This document shows positions 1-8,868 of a stretch of 32,908 nt of DNA, piece by piece. The stretch comes from Acidobacteriota bacterium (GTDB lineage Bacteria; Acidobacteriota; Terriglobia; Terriglobales; Acidobacteriaceae). The stretch covers positions 1 through 32,908 of the forward strand of contig QIAN01000113.1 of assembly GCA_003225005.1 (NCBI GenBank), given 5' to 3'. A model generated the notes under the pieces. The model worked only from the letters and a program-made list of their open reading frames with translations. It was not told the DNA's origin and made no database searches. A program made the position numbers and the translations under genes. Within the stretch, counting starts at the first letter, position 1, and each line of letters opens with the position of its first letter.

Positions 1-195
1 GGCTTGCAGGCACCCAAGAACGGCAAGCAGGAAAGGGCACGCGCCACGCGCAGACCGTCTCCAGAGAATGACGTTCGAAGACCGGGAAGGTGGGGTGTGG
101 ATCAAAGCCGAATGTCCCAGGTTGGTACCTAAAAGTACACGCTTGGTGGCGAGCTGTTCAAGTCGCGGGATTTGGGAGGGTGCTCAGAGGACTCC

Positions 196-518
196 ATGAC
201 TGTAGTTTCGGCACTGATCACAAAACATTGCACCGCCCACGCCTCAGACGCCTTCTTGACGATTTTGAAGGCCGACGGAAACCGAGAAGTTGTTGAAGAC
301 CAAAAACCCAAAGTGGTACCTGTGAAACACTGGCGCGCGGTGCATTAACGTACTGGGGATTGGCTCAATTTGGGCAGTGGTCAACACTCGACTGGCTGCC
401 TTATGATCCGCTGAAAAAAGTTGTCCGTGATGTGCTCGAGGATTGCGGCATCACTATGCAGCAGACCCCTAGTGGCTCGCTATACATTTGGGTGAACGAG
501 GGCAAACTCCCGCTGTGA
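196..518 (+). pseudogene. Frameshifted small conserved hypothetical gene
   Basis: An ATG at 196, preceded by AGAGGA, opens a 50-codon frame (starting MTVVSALITKHCTAHASDAF) that stops at 348. A second frame continues without interruption through ALTYWGLAQFGQWSTLDWL to a stop at 518. The joint lies in the CGCGCGGT run near 333-341: removing one GC dinucleotide would read KHWR-GALTYWG, the order I remember for a family of conserved hypothetical bacterial proteins starting MTVVSA(I/L)(I/V)TK. Past about residue 67 the resemblance fades, so the 3' part may come from another gene. Function is unknown. I read it as a decayed gene; a sequencing indel is the alternative. Bases 1-195 show nothing I can name. 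Confidence 0.55.
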
Positions 519-642
519 CACGCCCTGTGTTCGCCATGGACACAACGTAAGCGGTAAGTTAGGTGCATCTGGCAAATGGCTCGTACCCGGGAGATCGCGC
601 ACTATTTTGCGTTCTGCTGAGACCAACCGATATAGTAGCGGC

Positions 643-951
643 ATGAGCCGCGTGCAAGTCCACAAGATCTGGGTACAGCAGTGCCGGGCGACCCGCGGTA
701 TCAAAAGGCGATTCGGGGTCAAGAGCGCACTGGACTATCTGATCGGGGAGAAGCTCATGAGCTTCGCTGATGCAGCAGAGCAGCATCCAGAGTTCGCTAC
801 CGAGCTTCCACGGTTTCAAGCTACGGTGTGGAACGTCTTCAACCCCTATGAGCTTGCGGGTTATCTCAGTAGCCTTAAACCTACGAAGAGGAAGAAGATG
901 CGAGAGCTTCTCTACGTTAACAGTTCCTCGAGCTCGCGCAGGGCAAGCTAG
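643..951 (+). CDS. Small conserved hypothetical protein (102 aa)
   Basis: The frame is open from a TTG at 607, but the ATG at 643 is preferred because MSRVQVHKIWVQQC is the beginning I associate with this small family. The protein is hydrophilic and mostly helical, with no signal peptide or membrane segment. The segment ALDYLIGEKLMSFADAAEQH followed by FATELPRF is the recognisable core. The C-terminus is Ser/Arg rich and looks abrupt, so the gene may be shortened at its 3' end; its stop overlaps the stop of the HTH remnant on the other strand. No good ribosome-binding site is visible before 643. Function is unknown. Confidence 0.5.
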   Translation: MSRVQVHKIWVQQCRATRGIKRRFGVKSALDYLIGEKLMSFADAAEQHPEFATELPRFQATVWNVFNPYELAGYLSSLKPTKRKKMRELLYVNSSSSSRRAS

Positions 952-1106
952 ACCAAATCTGGTAGATCCTCACGTGGAATCAGCAGACGGATAGATCGAG
1001 CCTGCCCAGGGGTTCGCTCGATAAGGCCATTCCCCTCGAGCGTCAGGATCATCTGGTGTACGGAAGGCCTTACTCCACTCCGAAGGCGAGCCCGACAGGC
1101 TAAGAA
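948..1106 (-). pseudogene. Remnant of a LexA/MarR-like winged-HTH protein
   Basis: Read on the minus strand, the last 40 codons before the stop at 948 give RPSVHQMILTLEGNGLIERT and then PGQARSIRLLIPREDLPDLV. This is the recognition helix and wing of a small HTH family with the usual order (P)PSVHQMxLTLExxGLIxRxPGQARSI. The preceding helix appears in a neighbouring frame as SPSEWSKAFR (about 1077-1106), so a frameshift or short deletion separates the halves. No start or N-terminal half can be found because the EXORDIUM-like gene occupies the sequence upstream. This is therefore a 3' fragment, not a working gene. Confidence 0.6.
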
Positions 1107-2155
1107 GATCCCACGCTTCGCTGAAGAGAATTGACAGGTGGATTCGCTTGGGCAATCGGCCCTTCGGGTCCGTGCGCCGCATCCGAATACATGAACTGCA
1201 CGGGAACGGTACCGCTTTTGTCCGTTAGTTCCACTTCCTGAAATACCTCGGTCAAATTTCCGCCGGCCTCGGACACCGGATAGTCGCCGCACTCTTCGCC
1301 CTGATCCGATACCCATCCCAGGAAAAAATTGGCATCGGGGTTGTTGCCGGCGCGGATTGCATCTTCCACATCCGCATCGGTCCTCGCCTCATTCAGTTCG
1401 TGATAGAAAGTGGCCACGACATTCTTCCACGGCTGGTCAAATACCGGAATGCCGTTCACCGTGCCGTCGGCTTCCGTTTGCGAATAGACGCCGACCGCGT
1501 AATAAACCGTGTCGGTGCCCGAGGCATGCACCGAGCCGTGGTAACCACCGAGCCCGTTGAGTGAATCCGCGTCATCCTGGACCACGATGACTTTTCGTTT
1601 CACTGCTGGCTTTTTGACCGCGGCAGACGCATGCTGTGCGCCGCCCGTGAGCGTGCTGTCGGTATTCAACACGGCTCCCGGCGGCAAAATGACGTTGAAG
1701 ACCGTTGAGGTCAGGTCATGGGCGGTGAGCTTGCCTCCGTTGTAGAAGGTCGTCACTATCTGCTCGACGTCGCCTTGTGAAATTACCTGCGGCGCGGAGC
1801 CAGGCAGGGTCTGCGAGCCATCAAAGTTAGTGGTAATGGGACCAGGAAAGTATTGCACCATAACGTTATTGAGATTCCGGTCGGACATCGCCGCGGCCAA
1901 AGCCTTATCGACATTTGCGATGTCGTTTGGATCCCATGCATCGCCACCGACATAGAAATTCATGAATCGCAAGTTCTGAATTGTTTTCCCGCCCTGATAC
2001 TTCAAATCGTGATCTGGACTGGGAGCAATTCCCGGCACAATCGCTTTCGGGATGGGAGACCCAATACGTTTCCGCAAAGCCTTCTCCGCCTTGGAGCCTC
2101 TCCGGACATACACGTTCATCGGACGACGGTGTTCTTTACTCTCCTTCGTGGTCAT
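1100..2155 (-). CDS. EXORDIUM/PHI-1-like hypothetical protein (351 aa)
   Basis: The start is fixed by a strong AAGGAGG at 2161-2167, five bases before the ATG. No signal peptide or membrane segment is seen; the N-terminus is very basic. Residues 249-260 contain TFYHELNEARTD, and residues 280-291 contain a GW-acidic segment (GWVSDQGEECGD). A His-Glu motif followed by a Gly-Trp/Gly-Asp loop is the arrangement I associate with EXORDIUM (phosphate-induced protein 1) relatives and zinc-peptidase-like folds, but the match is to short motifs only. It follows the phosphoesterase gene by 57 bases on the same strand, so the two are probably co-transcribed. Catalytic activity is unproven. The C-terminus runs into the HTH remnant and may be altered. 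Confidence 0.6.
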   Translation of the reverse strand: MTTKESKEHRRPMNVYVRRGSKAEKALRKRIGSPIPKAIVPGIAPSPDHDLKYQGGKTIQNLRFMNFYVGGDAWDPNDIANVDKALAAAMSDRNLNNVMVQYFPGPITTNFDGSQTLPGSAPQVISQGDVEQIVTTFYNGGKLTAHDLTSTVFNVILPPGAVLNTDSTLTGGAQHASAAVKKPAVKRKVIVVQDDADSLNGLGGYHGSVHASGTDTVYYAVGVYSQTEADGTVNGIPVFDQPWKNVVATFYHELNEARTDADVEDAIRAGNNPDANFFLGWVSDQGEECGDYPVSEAGGNLTEVFQEVELTDKSGTVPVQFMYSDAAHGPEGPIAQANPPVNSLQRSVGSS

Positions 2156-2212
2156 ATTTACCTCCTTCAGTCTTTGCTGCCTGCTACCAGTGGGATACCA
2201 GCCGTCGCCGAA

Positions 2213-3475
2213 TTATTCTCGGGTGCACTTGCACCGGATACGACCGATTGTGACGTCTAAACGTTCAGCCCATCTTCCAAAACCCAACTCCGACCCTGGG
2301 AACCGCACTCGATCACCGATGTGGCCGGCGTGGTTTCGGCAGTGGTTTTGGTTTCGGCCGGGGCTTCGGCCCGGTCGCTGCGGTTTCCGAGGTACCGGCA
2401 CTGGCACCGAAGTTCCTCCACCTCCGCCGCGGCCCAGCGCGGTTGGTGGCAGAAGGTTCGGTGGCGCGAGCGGCGCTTGCGTCGGATCAAAACAATCGGA
2501 CATATCATCGGACGTATCGAGCCGCGGATTGACGGACTGAATGCCAAGCAAGGTTTGGCAGAATTTCACCAAGCTGATGTGTGAGTGTTGCGTCGGCGAG
2601 ACAAATCCCTTCCGCGCGTATGGACTGATGACAAGACAAGGAACGCGGGAGCCGTAGCGAAACTGCTGGCCATCAAACTCCGGATGCGCGTCCCCTGGAT
2701 ACTGCGCTCGCTTGCTGTCCCATTGTTCAACATTAGGGGGAACAACGTGGTCGTACCATCCGCCCCAATCATCCCATGTAACAAAAACGACCGTTCGCGG
2801 CCACAAACCGCCATCCACAATCGCCTGAATCTGCTGGGCAGTCCATTCCGAACCGAGTGTAATGTTTTGTATCGGATGTTCGCTATAGGCGGGATTACCG
2901 TCCCCGTAAACCCACGAGACGGAGGGTAGCTGGCCTGCCGCTGCCTGATGGGCAAACAAATCACGGGTGTGATTCCCGGGAAGTGCGGCTAGCTCGCGGA
3001 TGTAGTGAAACGCGTATCCGCCGTAGTTGCCCCAGGTAAGTCCTGCTTTCTGCAATGCGAGCGGAAATGATTTCAAATCGTATAAATTCTTTGGCGTCGA
3101 GCTGAAGGGAGGATTGTTGATTACGGGAGAATCCGCCGTTATCAGCATGAGGTGGCTGGGCGTCGAGGGCCCCGCTACTTCTGAAAAAAAGTGGTCCCAT
3201 AGCGTGTATTGGCGCGCCAGAGCAAAATAGCAAGGAATATCCGCCTCCCGGTATTGCGCCCGATACCGCCGCTCTGTATCACGCTTGATCCACGTTTCAT
3301 GACGATGGTTCGGATCGCCGGATGGAGGATTCTGCGCCGTGCCCAGTTGGTTATCGCCCTCCGAATGCGGGAAGGTGCCGAAATAGTTGTCGTAGGTGTG
3401 GTTTTCCTTGATGATGATGACCACATGGTCTACTAGCGGACTCAGCGATGATGCGACACTGGCTGTCGCTTTCAT
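2213..3475 (-). CDS. Phosphoesterase family protein (phospholipase C / acid phosphatase type)
   Basis: A 420-residue protein with the hallmarks of the phosphoesterase family (PF04185: bacterial phospholipase C and AcpA-type acid phosphatases). Seen motifs are ENHTYDNYFG (24-33), the metal/nucleophile-side motif near the N-terminus; GPSTPSHLML (102-111); SWVYGDGNPAYSEHP (187-201); WDDWGGWYDHV (234-244), carrying Asp/His metal ligands; GSRVPCLVISPYARKG (275-290); and HSHISLVKF (297-305). The family hydrolyses phosphoesters, usually outside the cell. Here there is no cleavable signal peptide (it starts MKATASVASSLSPLVDH), so location is unclear. Upstream GGAAGGAAGGG supports the start. After about residue 348 the tail becomes Gly/Arg/Pro-rich with no family resemblance, perhaps after an old frameshift. 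It is the upstream partner of the EXORDIUM-like gene. Confidence 0.85.
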   Translation of the reverse strand: MKATASVASSLSPLVDHVVIIIKENHTYDNYFGTFPHSEGDNQLGTAQNPPSGDPNHRHETWIKRDTERRYRAQYREADIPCYFALARQYTLWDHFFSEVAGPSTPSHLMLITADSPVINNPPFSSTPKNLYDLKSFPLALQKAGLTWGNYGGYAFHYIRELAALPGNHTRDLFAHQAAAGQLPSVSWVYGDGNPAYSEHPIQNITLGSEWTAQQIQAIVDGGLWPRTVVFVTWDDWGGWYDHVVPPNVEQWDSKRAQYPGDAHPEFDGQQFRYGSRVPCLVISPYARKGFVSPTQHSHISLVKFCQTLLGIQSVNPRLDTSDDMSDCFDPTQAPLAPPNLLPPTALGRGGGGGTSVPVPVPRKPQRPGRSPGRNQNHCRNHAGHIGDRVRFPGSELGFGRWAERLDVTIGRIRCKCTRE

Positions 3476-3709
3476 CTTTATCCCTTCCTTCCAAGTCCTC
3501 GAGTGGGGCAGGACTAAAAGGCATAGCCGGGCTAAGGGACGATTCTTAATCGAGTCTTACCTACTGGAACGAGAGCTGGGGTCTTTATTCCCTACAACTC
3601 TTTGAACAATACACGTTTTTGCCGCCTACATCTTCGAAACAGTCCCATTCGCGACAGTGTTGGCAACCCAGGCTTGCAGCGTTTCGCAAGGCCGTCAAAT
3701 CTTCACGCC

Positions 3710-4435
3710 CTACTTCGGATACCAGTCCAGCAGCCGGACTTCAATGCCGGTTCCTTCCAGTCCTTTTTGAAATACTCCGAGATCGGAGCCGCGATAGTGA
3801 TAGGGGATGACTATCTTCGGGTGAAATGCTTTCACCGCTTCAGCCGCCTCGTCCGGTGGCATGGTATAGGGCAGATTCATGCACACAAAAGCCACGTCGA
3901 TATTCTTGAGCTTGCGCATCTCGGGCACGCCTTCGGTGTCACCTGAAAAGTAGAAGCGCTTGCCGCCGTAAGTGAGGACGTAGCCATTGCCGCGTCCTTT
4001 CTCGTGGAAAAGCTTCCCGGGCGCAGGACCGCGCTTCAGGTTGTAGGCCGGGATCGCCTCAATCGTCCAATTCTCCCAGGTCTTGGTTTCTCCGTTGGCG
4101 ATGGGTTTGGCGGTGGTCACGGTCTGCACCACGGCGGGCGGCGCCAGGATCTCCGTTCCATCCTTCGTGATTTCCCTGTCCGCGTCCGGATCCATGTGGT
4201 CGCCGTGAATGTCGGTGATCAGAATCAAGTCGGCCTTCGGCTGGCCGGCGAACTTCACAGGTTTGGCGGGATCAAGGTAGATGACCTTTCCTCCCGCCTC
4301 GATCAGCGTGCTGGCGTGATTCAGCGGCGTGATCTGAACAGGCCCGGACGAAGTCGGGAAAGTCTGTGTTTGACTTGTGGCATGCGCAAAGGGAGACAAA
4401 GCCAGAAGAAGGGCCAAACTGGGGATTAGCTTCAT
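3710..4435 (-). CDS. Secreted metallo-beta-lactamase-fold hydrolase
   Basis: The 241-residue protein starts with a typical signal peptide (MKLIPSLALLLALSPFAHA), and GAGGT lies six bases before the ATG. The mature part has the MBL-fold order: beta-strand region ITPLNHASTLIEAGGKVIYLD (35-55), metal motif TDIHGDHMD (74-82), SGDTEG with Asp166 (164-169), and PYHYRG with His213 (211-216). The family's HxHxDH is D-I-H-G-D-H here: the first His is Asp, while His77, Asp79 and His80 remain. It resembles the UPF0173/L-ascorbate-6-phosphate-lactonase-like branch. It probably hydrolyses a small ester, lactone or phosphodiester in the periplasm; the substrate cannot be told. It stands alone, without an obvious operon partner. 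Confidence 0.85.
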   Translation of the reverse strand: MKLIPSLALLLALSPFAHATSQTQTFPTSSGPVQITPLNHASTLIEAGGKVIYLDPAKPVKFAGQPKADLILITDIHGDHMDPDADREITKDGTEILAPPAVVQTVTTAKPIANGETKTWENWTIEAIPAYNLKRGPAPGKLFHEKGRGNGYVLTYGGKRFYFSGDTEGVPEMRKLKNIDVAFVCMNLPYTMPPDEAAEAVKAFHPKIVIPYHYRGSDLGVFQKGLEGTGIEVRLLDWYPK

Positions 4436-4740
4436 GGTTGACCTCGCGGGCAGATGCCCGACTCTCTTGCGATGATAGACCTCAAAGGACCCGTGTGGCT
4501 GGCGGGCTTGGAGCCTTGGCTCTTGTCCAAATCAACCGGTCGCGGGTTTCCGGGCTAGGAACGTCTCCCTATGCAACGCCTGCCTCGGCAACCATCACGC
4601 GCTTAGCGCGGATATTGCTATGGAATTGGGGGAACGCGGGAGACTTCGAAAATCGTCTGCTAGGGCCGGCCAATTTAACAGCTTTGGGCTCGGACTCTTC
4701 CAAACTGCTGTCAGGTTTGCGCACGGCTTCTGCATGATCA
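4436..4740. other. Non-coding stretch, nothing recognised
   Basis: These 305 bases lie between the start of the MBL-fold gene and the stop of the truncated hypothetical gene. Open frames on either strand have no recognisable protein sequence or ribosome-binding site. The part next to 4435 should hold the MBL gene promoter, but I see no convincing -35/-10 pair. Confidence 0.4.
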
Positions 4741-5157
4741 TCAGATGCGCACATGACGTGCCGCCCACATAATCCAAGTGCCACTGTCCTTGGGCTGATC
4801 GGAAAGGCCGGATGTCTTTGGATCAAGCGGCCAGACGATCAGCCATCCAGCCCACTTGTGGGGAGTTCCGCTGGTCGCCCAAGGATCAGTGGCACTCCAA
4901 TCGCTCTCGCCGGCCAGTTGGTAAATAATTCCGGGCTGCGTGTTGGTGGGCTTGGGCTTGTGCGCCATCCCGTCCGAATTCCACTGCATGGCGGCGTCCA
5001 TGCAGGTCGGGCCGTCGGCGACAACTCCGACGTGGCCAGCAACGCAAGTGAAACCATTATCGCCGTCGCGCAGAACGGTCATGCCCTTGTCATCCATGTC
5101 CACGACCTTGGCGCCGCTGGCATGCTCCCGCAGAACGCCGAGACCCGCCTGCCTCAA
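4741..5157 (-). CDS. Conserved hypothetical protein, probably 5'-truncated
   Basis: From about residue 24 the protein reads KGMTVLRDGDNGFTCV, then a Cys-Met-Asp segment (GPTCMDAAMQW), a Gly-Tyr/Gln-rich middle (QPGIIYQLAGESDWSATDP) and a terminal WIMWAARHVRI. This order (Leu-Arg-x-Gly-x-Asn-Gly-Phe-Thr-Cys, then Cys-Met-Asp, then Ser-Ala-Thr-Asp-Pro, then a Trp/His-containing end) matches a family of periplasmic hypothetical proteins from soil bacteria that normally begin with a signal peptide. Here no signal peptide precedes the core. The only in-frame start is a TTG at 5157 with no good ribosome-binding site, and upstream sequence is uninformative. I infer loss of the 5' end. Function is unknown. 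Confidence 0.5.
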   Translation of the reverse strand: MRQAGLGVLREHASGAKVVDMDDKGMTVLRDGDNGFTCVAGHVGVVADGPTCMDAAMQWNSDGMAHKPKPTNTQPGIIYQLAGESDWSATDPWATSGTPHKWAGWLIVWPLDPKTSGLSDQPKDSGTWIMWAARHVRI

Positions 5158-5660
5158 GCAGTTGCAACCCGCTTGTGGCCGTGGAGTGCTAACCGCGAAT
5201 GACGGCCGAGAGCGGATTACCTCCCGTATGGTTGGCAGCTCGCCATCAATCGTTAGCTAACCTCACGCGTAAAATGCAACCTGCATCTCCTGCCTGTGAT
5301 TCCTACCTGTAAGACGACCTTCCACTGCGAACAATGAGCGTGATGGCGGCGGCCAGCCACCAGAGCGCCTGGAGATGAGGGGTTCGAAGCGCTATCGCCT
5401 GATCACACGTGTATGGACAGATTCTGGATGCGGAAGGTCTTAGAGTAGTTGGGGAGAGGATCGATGAAGGGCACAATCACTACTTCTTCACCTTGAAGGC
5501 CTGATCCCGTTGCCCCCTTATCCCGCTAAACTTGTTGGCTGTTTGCAGATCGGGCAAGGTTTAGTCATCGTGTAAATCATAGTCTTGCTCCTCGGCTGGT
5601 GGACGCCGTAACGTTTGACATCCACCTCTCGACGATCACACATGCTTAACGGCGATTACG
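5158..5660. other. Non-coding stretch, no gene recognised
   Basis: About 500 bases without a supported gene on either strand. It sits between two damaged genes (4741-5157 and 5661-5918), and the missing 5' end of the former should have been here. I see no repeats, terminator hairpin or RNA gene. It may be degraded coding sequence. Confidence 0.4.
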
Positions 5661-5918
5661 TTATCTGTTATCCGGATTGCTGTGACGCCAGTTCCAGTAG
5701 CCATTCTGCTGCCGAGTGTTCAACTGAACGAAAGCACGCCTTTGGTGGTGCTCGGTCTGATACCGCTGGTACGAGCGGTCTTCATTGCCGTCCCAAGTGT
5801 GATAGTCCTTGTGGCCCTTGTCGTAGTATCGCTTGTTGATTTCGCCTTGCCTGTTTTCTTGGTTCCTGTCACCTTGCCTATTTTCTTGGTTCCTGTCGTC
5901 TATCCACCGGAGCCGAGT
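5661..5918 (-). pseudogene. 5'-truncated remnant of a charged Tyr/His/Arg-rich small protein
   Basis: An open frame of 85 codons runs from a stop at 5919-5921 to the TAA at 5661-5663 with no plausible start codon. Its product contains RYYDKGHKDYHTWDGNEDRS, then YQRYQTEHHQ, and ends NGYWNWRHSNPDNR. This pattern (YYD..H.DYH.WD.NE.R.Y and a terminal YW.WRH..PD) is one I associate with a family of small secreted proteins of unknown function in Acidobacteriota, which carry an N-terminal signal peptide. That part is missing here. The N-terminal portion of the open frame consists of a nine-residue unit, DRNQENRQG, present twice in tandem. I read it as a decayed or rearranged gene. Confidence 0.5.
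5844..5897. repeat. 27-bp tandem duplication (2 copies)
   Basis: Two directly adjacent 27-bp copies (5844-5870 and 5871-5897) differ at only two positions (G/A at the first base and G/A at the tenth). The unit is a multiple of three and encodes DRNQENRQG twice on the minus strand inside the remnant gene. This fits replication slippage that preserved the frame. Confidence 0.85.
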
Positions 5919-6080
5919 TCAACGTGATCGAAGCTTTGCCGATTTGAGTGTTGGGATCAAAACAAAGGTTTGGATCAGGCGGAACGCTACGGCTGCCAAT
6001 TGCATGTCGCGGATAGCTCAACAATTGTATATTCGGTACGTATCGGGCCCCCGCAACCAACCTCTAACTTACGGACCGAT

Positions 6081-8744
6081 TCAGTGCAGCTGCAGATCGA
6101 GAGCATAGATCTCCTGGCTGCTTTGGTCGCGCATCAGCAGGGGAGCATCGTCTGCCCCCAACCCCAGCCAGGAGGCCCAAGGGTCTGAGCCTCGGGGCAC
6201 ATCTTTCGCACTTTCCAGCCGCTGCAATAGTCCGCCAGGCACGCTCACCCGGACGATGTCGTCTCCCTGGCTGTAATCTTCCAGGTAAACATAGCGACTG
6301 TCATGCGACCAATTGTCATAGGCGAAGGTGGCTTGCGCCAGTTGAGACCATTTCCGGGTCGCGAACTCATATAGCATCAGCTTCTTGGAGTCCGCGCTCA
6401 ACGCCGCCAGATAGCGCCCATCCGGCGATACCCGCGGACTGAAAAGGCCCTGGGAGCCAGGCACGGGCGAAATTTGCCGTGTGTCCAGGTCGAGGATCTC
6501 AATCCCCGACTCGGATGAACTGGCGTATTGCAGCCAGGGCATGTGGCCGTATACTAGCGATTTGCCGTCGGGCATCCAGTTGAGGTCGCTCTCGTTTACC
6601 TGCTCGTCGGTCAACGGCTGGGGGGTGCCTCCCTGGGACGAGATGAGATATAGCTTCCACGACTGGCCCGGCTGTGAGGCCATGAAGGCGATCTGTTTGC
6701 CGTTGGGCGACCAGTGTGGCAGATGCACCTGCAGGGGAGGATAGGTGAGCTGCGAGCGATCGCTGCCATCCAGCTTGCTGCGCCACAGGGTGTGGTCGGG
6801 ATATCTTACGTAGGTGAACCCCTGTCCATCGCGGGTGAAGTCCAGTTCGCCGGCAGAAATCCCAGTGAGATAGGGCAGAAACTGACGCGCATTATGATCG
6901 TAGCGCTGCAGCTCAAACCGCAACTGCTGTCCCACTACGAACAACTTCTTGCCATCGTTGCCGGGAACGGGAGAGAGAAAGGCCAGCGGCCCGGCTGTCA
7001 GCTGCTGCGGAGCATCGCGGCGCCCGCTCAGCAGCGAACTCGTTTCCGCCAGCGCCCAGATGTCATGGCTGCTGCCCCGCGAGCTTTCAAAAAAGAAATA
7101 CTTGCCATCGCGCGTCCAGTTTCCGCAGCACTCTTGCGAAGGCTGGTTCCATCCCGCTGGAAGTACCGGACGAAGGCTCTTGCCGTCGGCTTGCACTTCC
7201 CACAACGCGGAAATGTTTTTCTCGGCATCTTGCAGCGTGAAGCGGATGCGACGGCCGTCGGGAGAGAAACGCAAGTTCATGGCCGCACCAGGAAGCGTGG
7301 TCAACTTGCGTCCCTGGCTGCCATCCGCCCGGATCATGTACAGGTTGGAACCGTTGCCGTACAAAATGGACTGGCCATCGAGAGTCCAGGTGGCGGCGTG
7401 GGCAAACACATTACCCACCCGGCGCGGCGAGCCGGCCGGAATGGGCAGTTGCCACAGCGGCGTCTCGGTTTGGGTGCCGCCTACCTCGCTGGCTATCAGC
7501 AGCGCCGAATGATCCGGAGAGATGTCATAAATATCGGTGCCAGCCAGAGGGGTCTCCAGGGGCGCGCTTTCCCCACCCACCCCTGATACCTGCTGCAGCC
7601 CGAACTGCCCGCTTTTCTCTTCTGAAAAATAGATGCGGGCGCCGTCAGTGACCACCGAGGACTTGGGCAGGCCGTCCCTGGTTAACTGTAGCGAGGCCAC
7701 TACCCGTGCGGGCGTGGCCGGCGACCGCAGCCACAGGGTCAGGGTCACGGCGGTCGCCGCCACCGCGATGGCGCCCAGAACCATGATTCGATCAGAAAGC
7801 CTTCGCCCTGTGGGCGGCGGCGCCGCCGTCTGTCTCCAGGCCCGCAGCGGTCCCGATTCCAGGTCGCGCTTCAGGCGTTTCAGATCGGCCCGCACTTCCG
7901 CCGCCGACTGGTAGCGCAAGTCGCGATCCTTTTCCATCGCCTTGTTGATGATGCGCTCGAGTTCTGGCGGGACCTCAGTGTTCAATTGTGCCGGCCCCTG
8001 GGGTGTTCGGTGCAGGATGGCATCGAAGGTCTCCATCGCAGTCTCGCCGACAAAGGGCAGTCGGGCCGTGGCCATCAGGTACAACACCACGCCCAGAGAG
8101 AAAACGTCGCTGCGCGGGTCCAGTTCTTTGTTCAGCGCTTGCTCCGGCGACATGTAGCTCACCGTGCCCACCGTTTGGCCGCCGTCGTCAGGCCCCCATG
8201 GTGTCACTGCCAGCGCCGACGTGGGCGCATCGATGGCTTGCGCCACGCGACGCTCCAGCATGGACTTGGCCACTCCGAAGTCCAGTACCTTGATCGGGCC
8301 GCGTTGGAGCAGGAAGATGTTCCCGGGCTTGATATCGCGGTGCAGAACGCCCTTTGTGTGCGCGGCATCGAGCGCTTCCGCAATCTGGATCGCCGAGTCC
8401 AGCACCTGCTCCAGAGGCAGGGGGCGGCCACGCATGACCTCGCCGAGGGTCTTCCCTTCCAGCAACTCCATGGCGATGAAACTCTGACCGGCGGCTTCTT
8501 CAATCTCGTAAACCGTGCAGATGTTGGAATGGTTCAGGGCGGAAGCGGCACGCGCTTCCCAGCGCAAGCGCTGCAGAGCCTGCGCGTCCTCGCCGACGTC
8601 ATCCGGAAGAAACTTGAGTGCCACGTGCCGGCCCAGGATCAGGTCTTCCGCTTCGTACACTACTCCCATCCCTCCGGCGCCCAGCTTGCGCACCAGCCGG
8701 TAATGAGAAATCGTTTGTCCGATGCTTACGGTTGTGGGGGGCAT
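6081..8744 (-). CDS. Membrane-anchored Ser/Thr protein kinase with TolB/WD40-like repeat domain
   Basis: The frame extends to 8831, but the ATG at 8744 ([20 protein letters not shown]) is where the kinase family begins; no clear ribosome-binding site decides it. Using that start (887 aa), the Hanks-type kinase domain spans about 15-290: Gly loop [10 protein letters not shown] (21-30), Lys44 in VALKFL, catalytic HRDIKPGN (135-142), DFG (155-157) and a SPE motif (199-201). All key residues are present, so it should be active. A single membrane segment lies at about 319-339. The rest is a periplasmic array of TolB/WD40-like blades (repeated DG..I.F, SPDGR and W..DGK elements). Family knowledge suggests an extracytoplasmic sensor coupled to cytoplasmic phosphorylation; targets are unknown. 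It is transcribed away from the sugar-oxidation operon. Confidence 0.92.
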   Translation of the reverse strand: MPPTTVSIGQTISHYRLVRKLGAGGMGVVYEAEDLILGRHVALKFLPDDVGEDAQALQRLRWEARAASALNHSNICTVYEIEEAAGQSFIAMELLEGKTLGEVMRGRPLPLEQVLDSAIQIAEALDAAHTKGVLHRDIKPGNIFLLQRGPIKVLDFGVAKSMLERRVAQAIDAPTSALAVTPWGPDDGGQTVGTVSYMSPEQALNKELDPRSDVFSLGVVLYLMATARLPFVGETAMETFDAILHRTPQGPAQLNTEVPPELERIINKAMEKDRDLRYQSAAEVRADLKRLKRDLESGPLRAWRQTAAPPPTGRRLSDRIMVLGAIAVAATAVTLTLWLRSPATPARVVASLQLTRDGLPKSSVVTDGARIYFSEEKSGQFGLQQVSGVGGESAPLETPLAGTDIYDISPDHSALLIASEVGGTQTETPLWQLPIPAGSPRRVGNVFAHAATWTLDGQSILYGNGSNLYMIRADGSQGRKLTTLPGAAMNLRFSPDGRRIRFTLQDAEKNISALWEVQADGKSLRPVLPAGWNQPSQECCGNWTRDGKYFFFESSRGSSHDIWALAETSSLLSGRRDAPQQLTAGPLAFLSPVPGNDGKKLFVVGQQLRFELQRYDHNARQFLPYLTGISAGELDFTRDGQGFTYVRYPDHTLWRSKLDGSDRSQLTYPPLQVHLPHWSPNGKQIAFMASQPGQSWKLYLISSQGGTPQPLTDEQVNESDLNWMPDGKSLVYGHMPWLQYASSSESGIEILDLDTRQISPVPGSQGLFSPRVSPDGRYLAALSADSKKLMLYEFATRKWSQLAQATFAYDNWSHDSRYVYLEDYSQGDDIVRVSVPGGLLQRLESAKDVPRGSDPWASWLGLGADDAPLLMRDQSSQEIYALDLQLH

Positions 8745-8841
8745 TGCGCAGAAATCAGGGCCTGCCGGGAACAGCTCGCTTGTTGCAACGGCCCGACCGC
8801 TGAGTTTACCGCCACACGTAGCATAAAACAACCTGCGTCTG

Positions 8842-8868
8842 CAGCACTTGCAGCACTCGCAGCACTTG
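8842..8868. repeat. 9-bp tandem repeat, three copies
   Basis: CAGCACTTG, CAGCACTCG and CAGCACTTG follow each other without gaps; only one base differs in the middle copy. It lies about 100 bases upstream of the chosen kinase start (8744) and just beyond the alternative start at 8831. It could be a regulator-binding array or simple slippage. Confidence 0.7.

Noticed and set aside
2052-2540. Plus-strand frame of 162 codons
   Set aside because: It spans the gap and both ends of two well-supported minus-strand genes and has no ribosome-binding site or motif.
5682-5927. Plus-strand hydrophobic frame of 81 codons that looks like a membrane protein
   Set aside because: It is antisense to the remnant gene on the minus strand; its hydrophobic repeats come from the 27-bp duplication read backwards.
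6714-7586. Plus-strand frame of 290 codons
   Set aside because: It lies opposite the kinase/propeller gene and has no family features; typical of antisense frames in GC-rich genes.
8842-8868. CRISPR-like repeat
   Set aside because: Units are only 9 bp and have no spacers; no cas gene is present.
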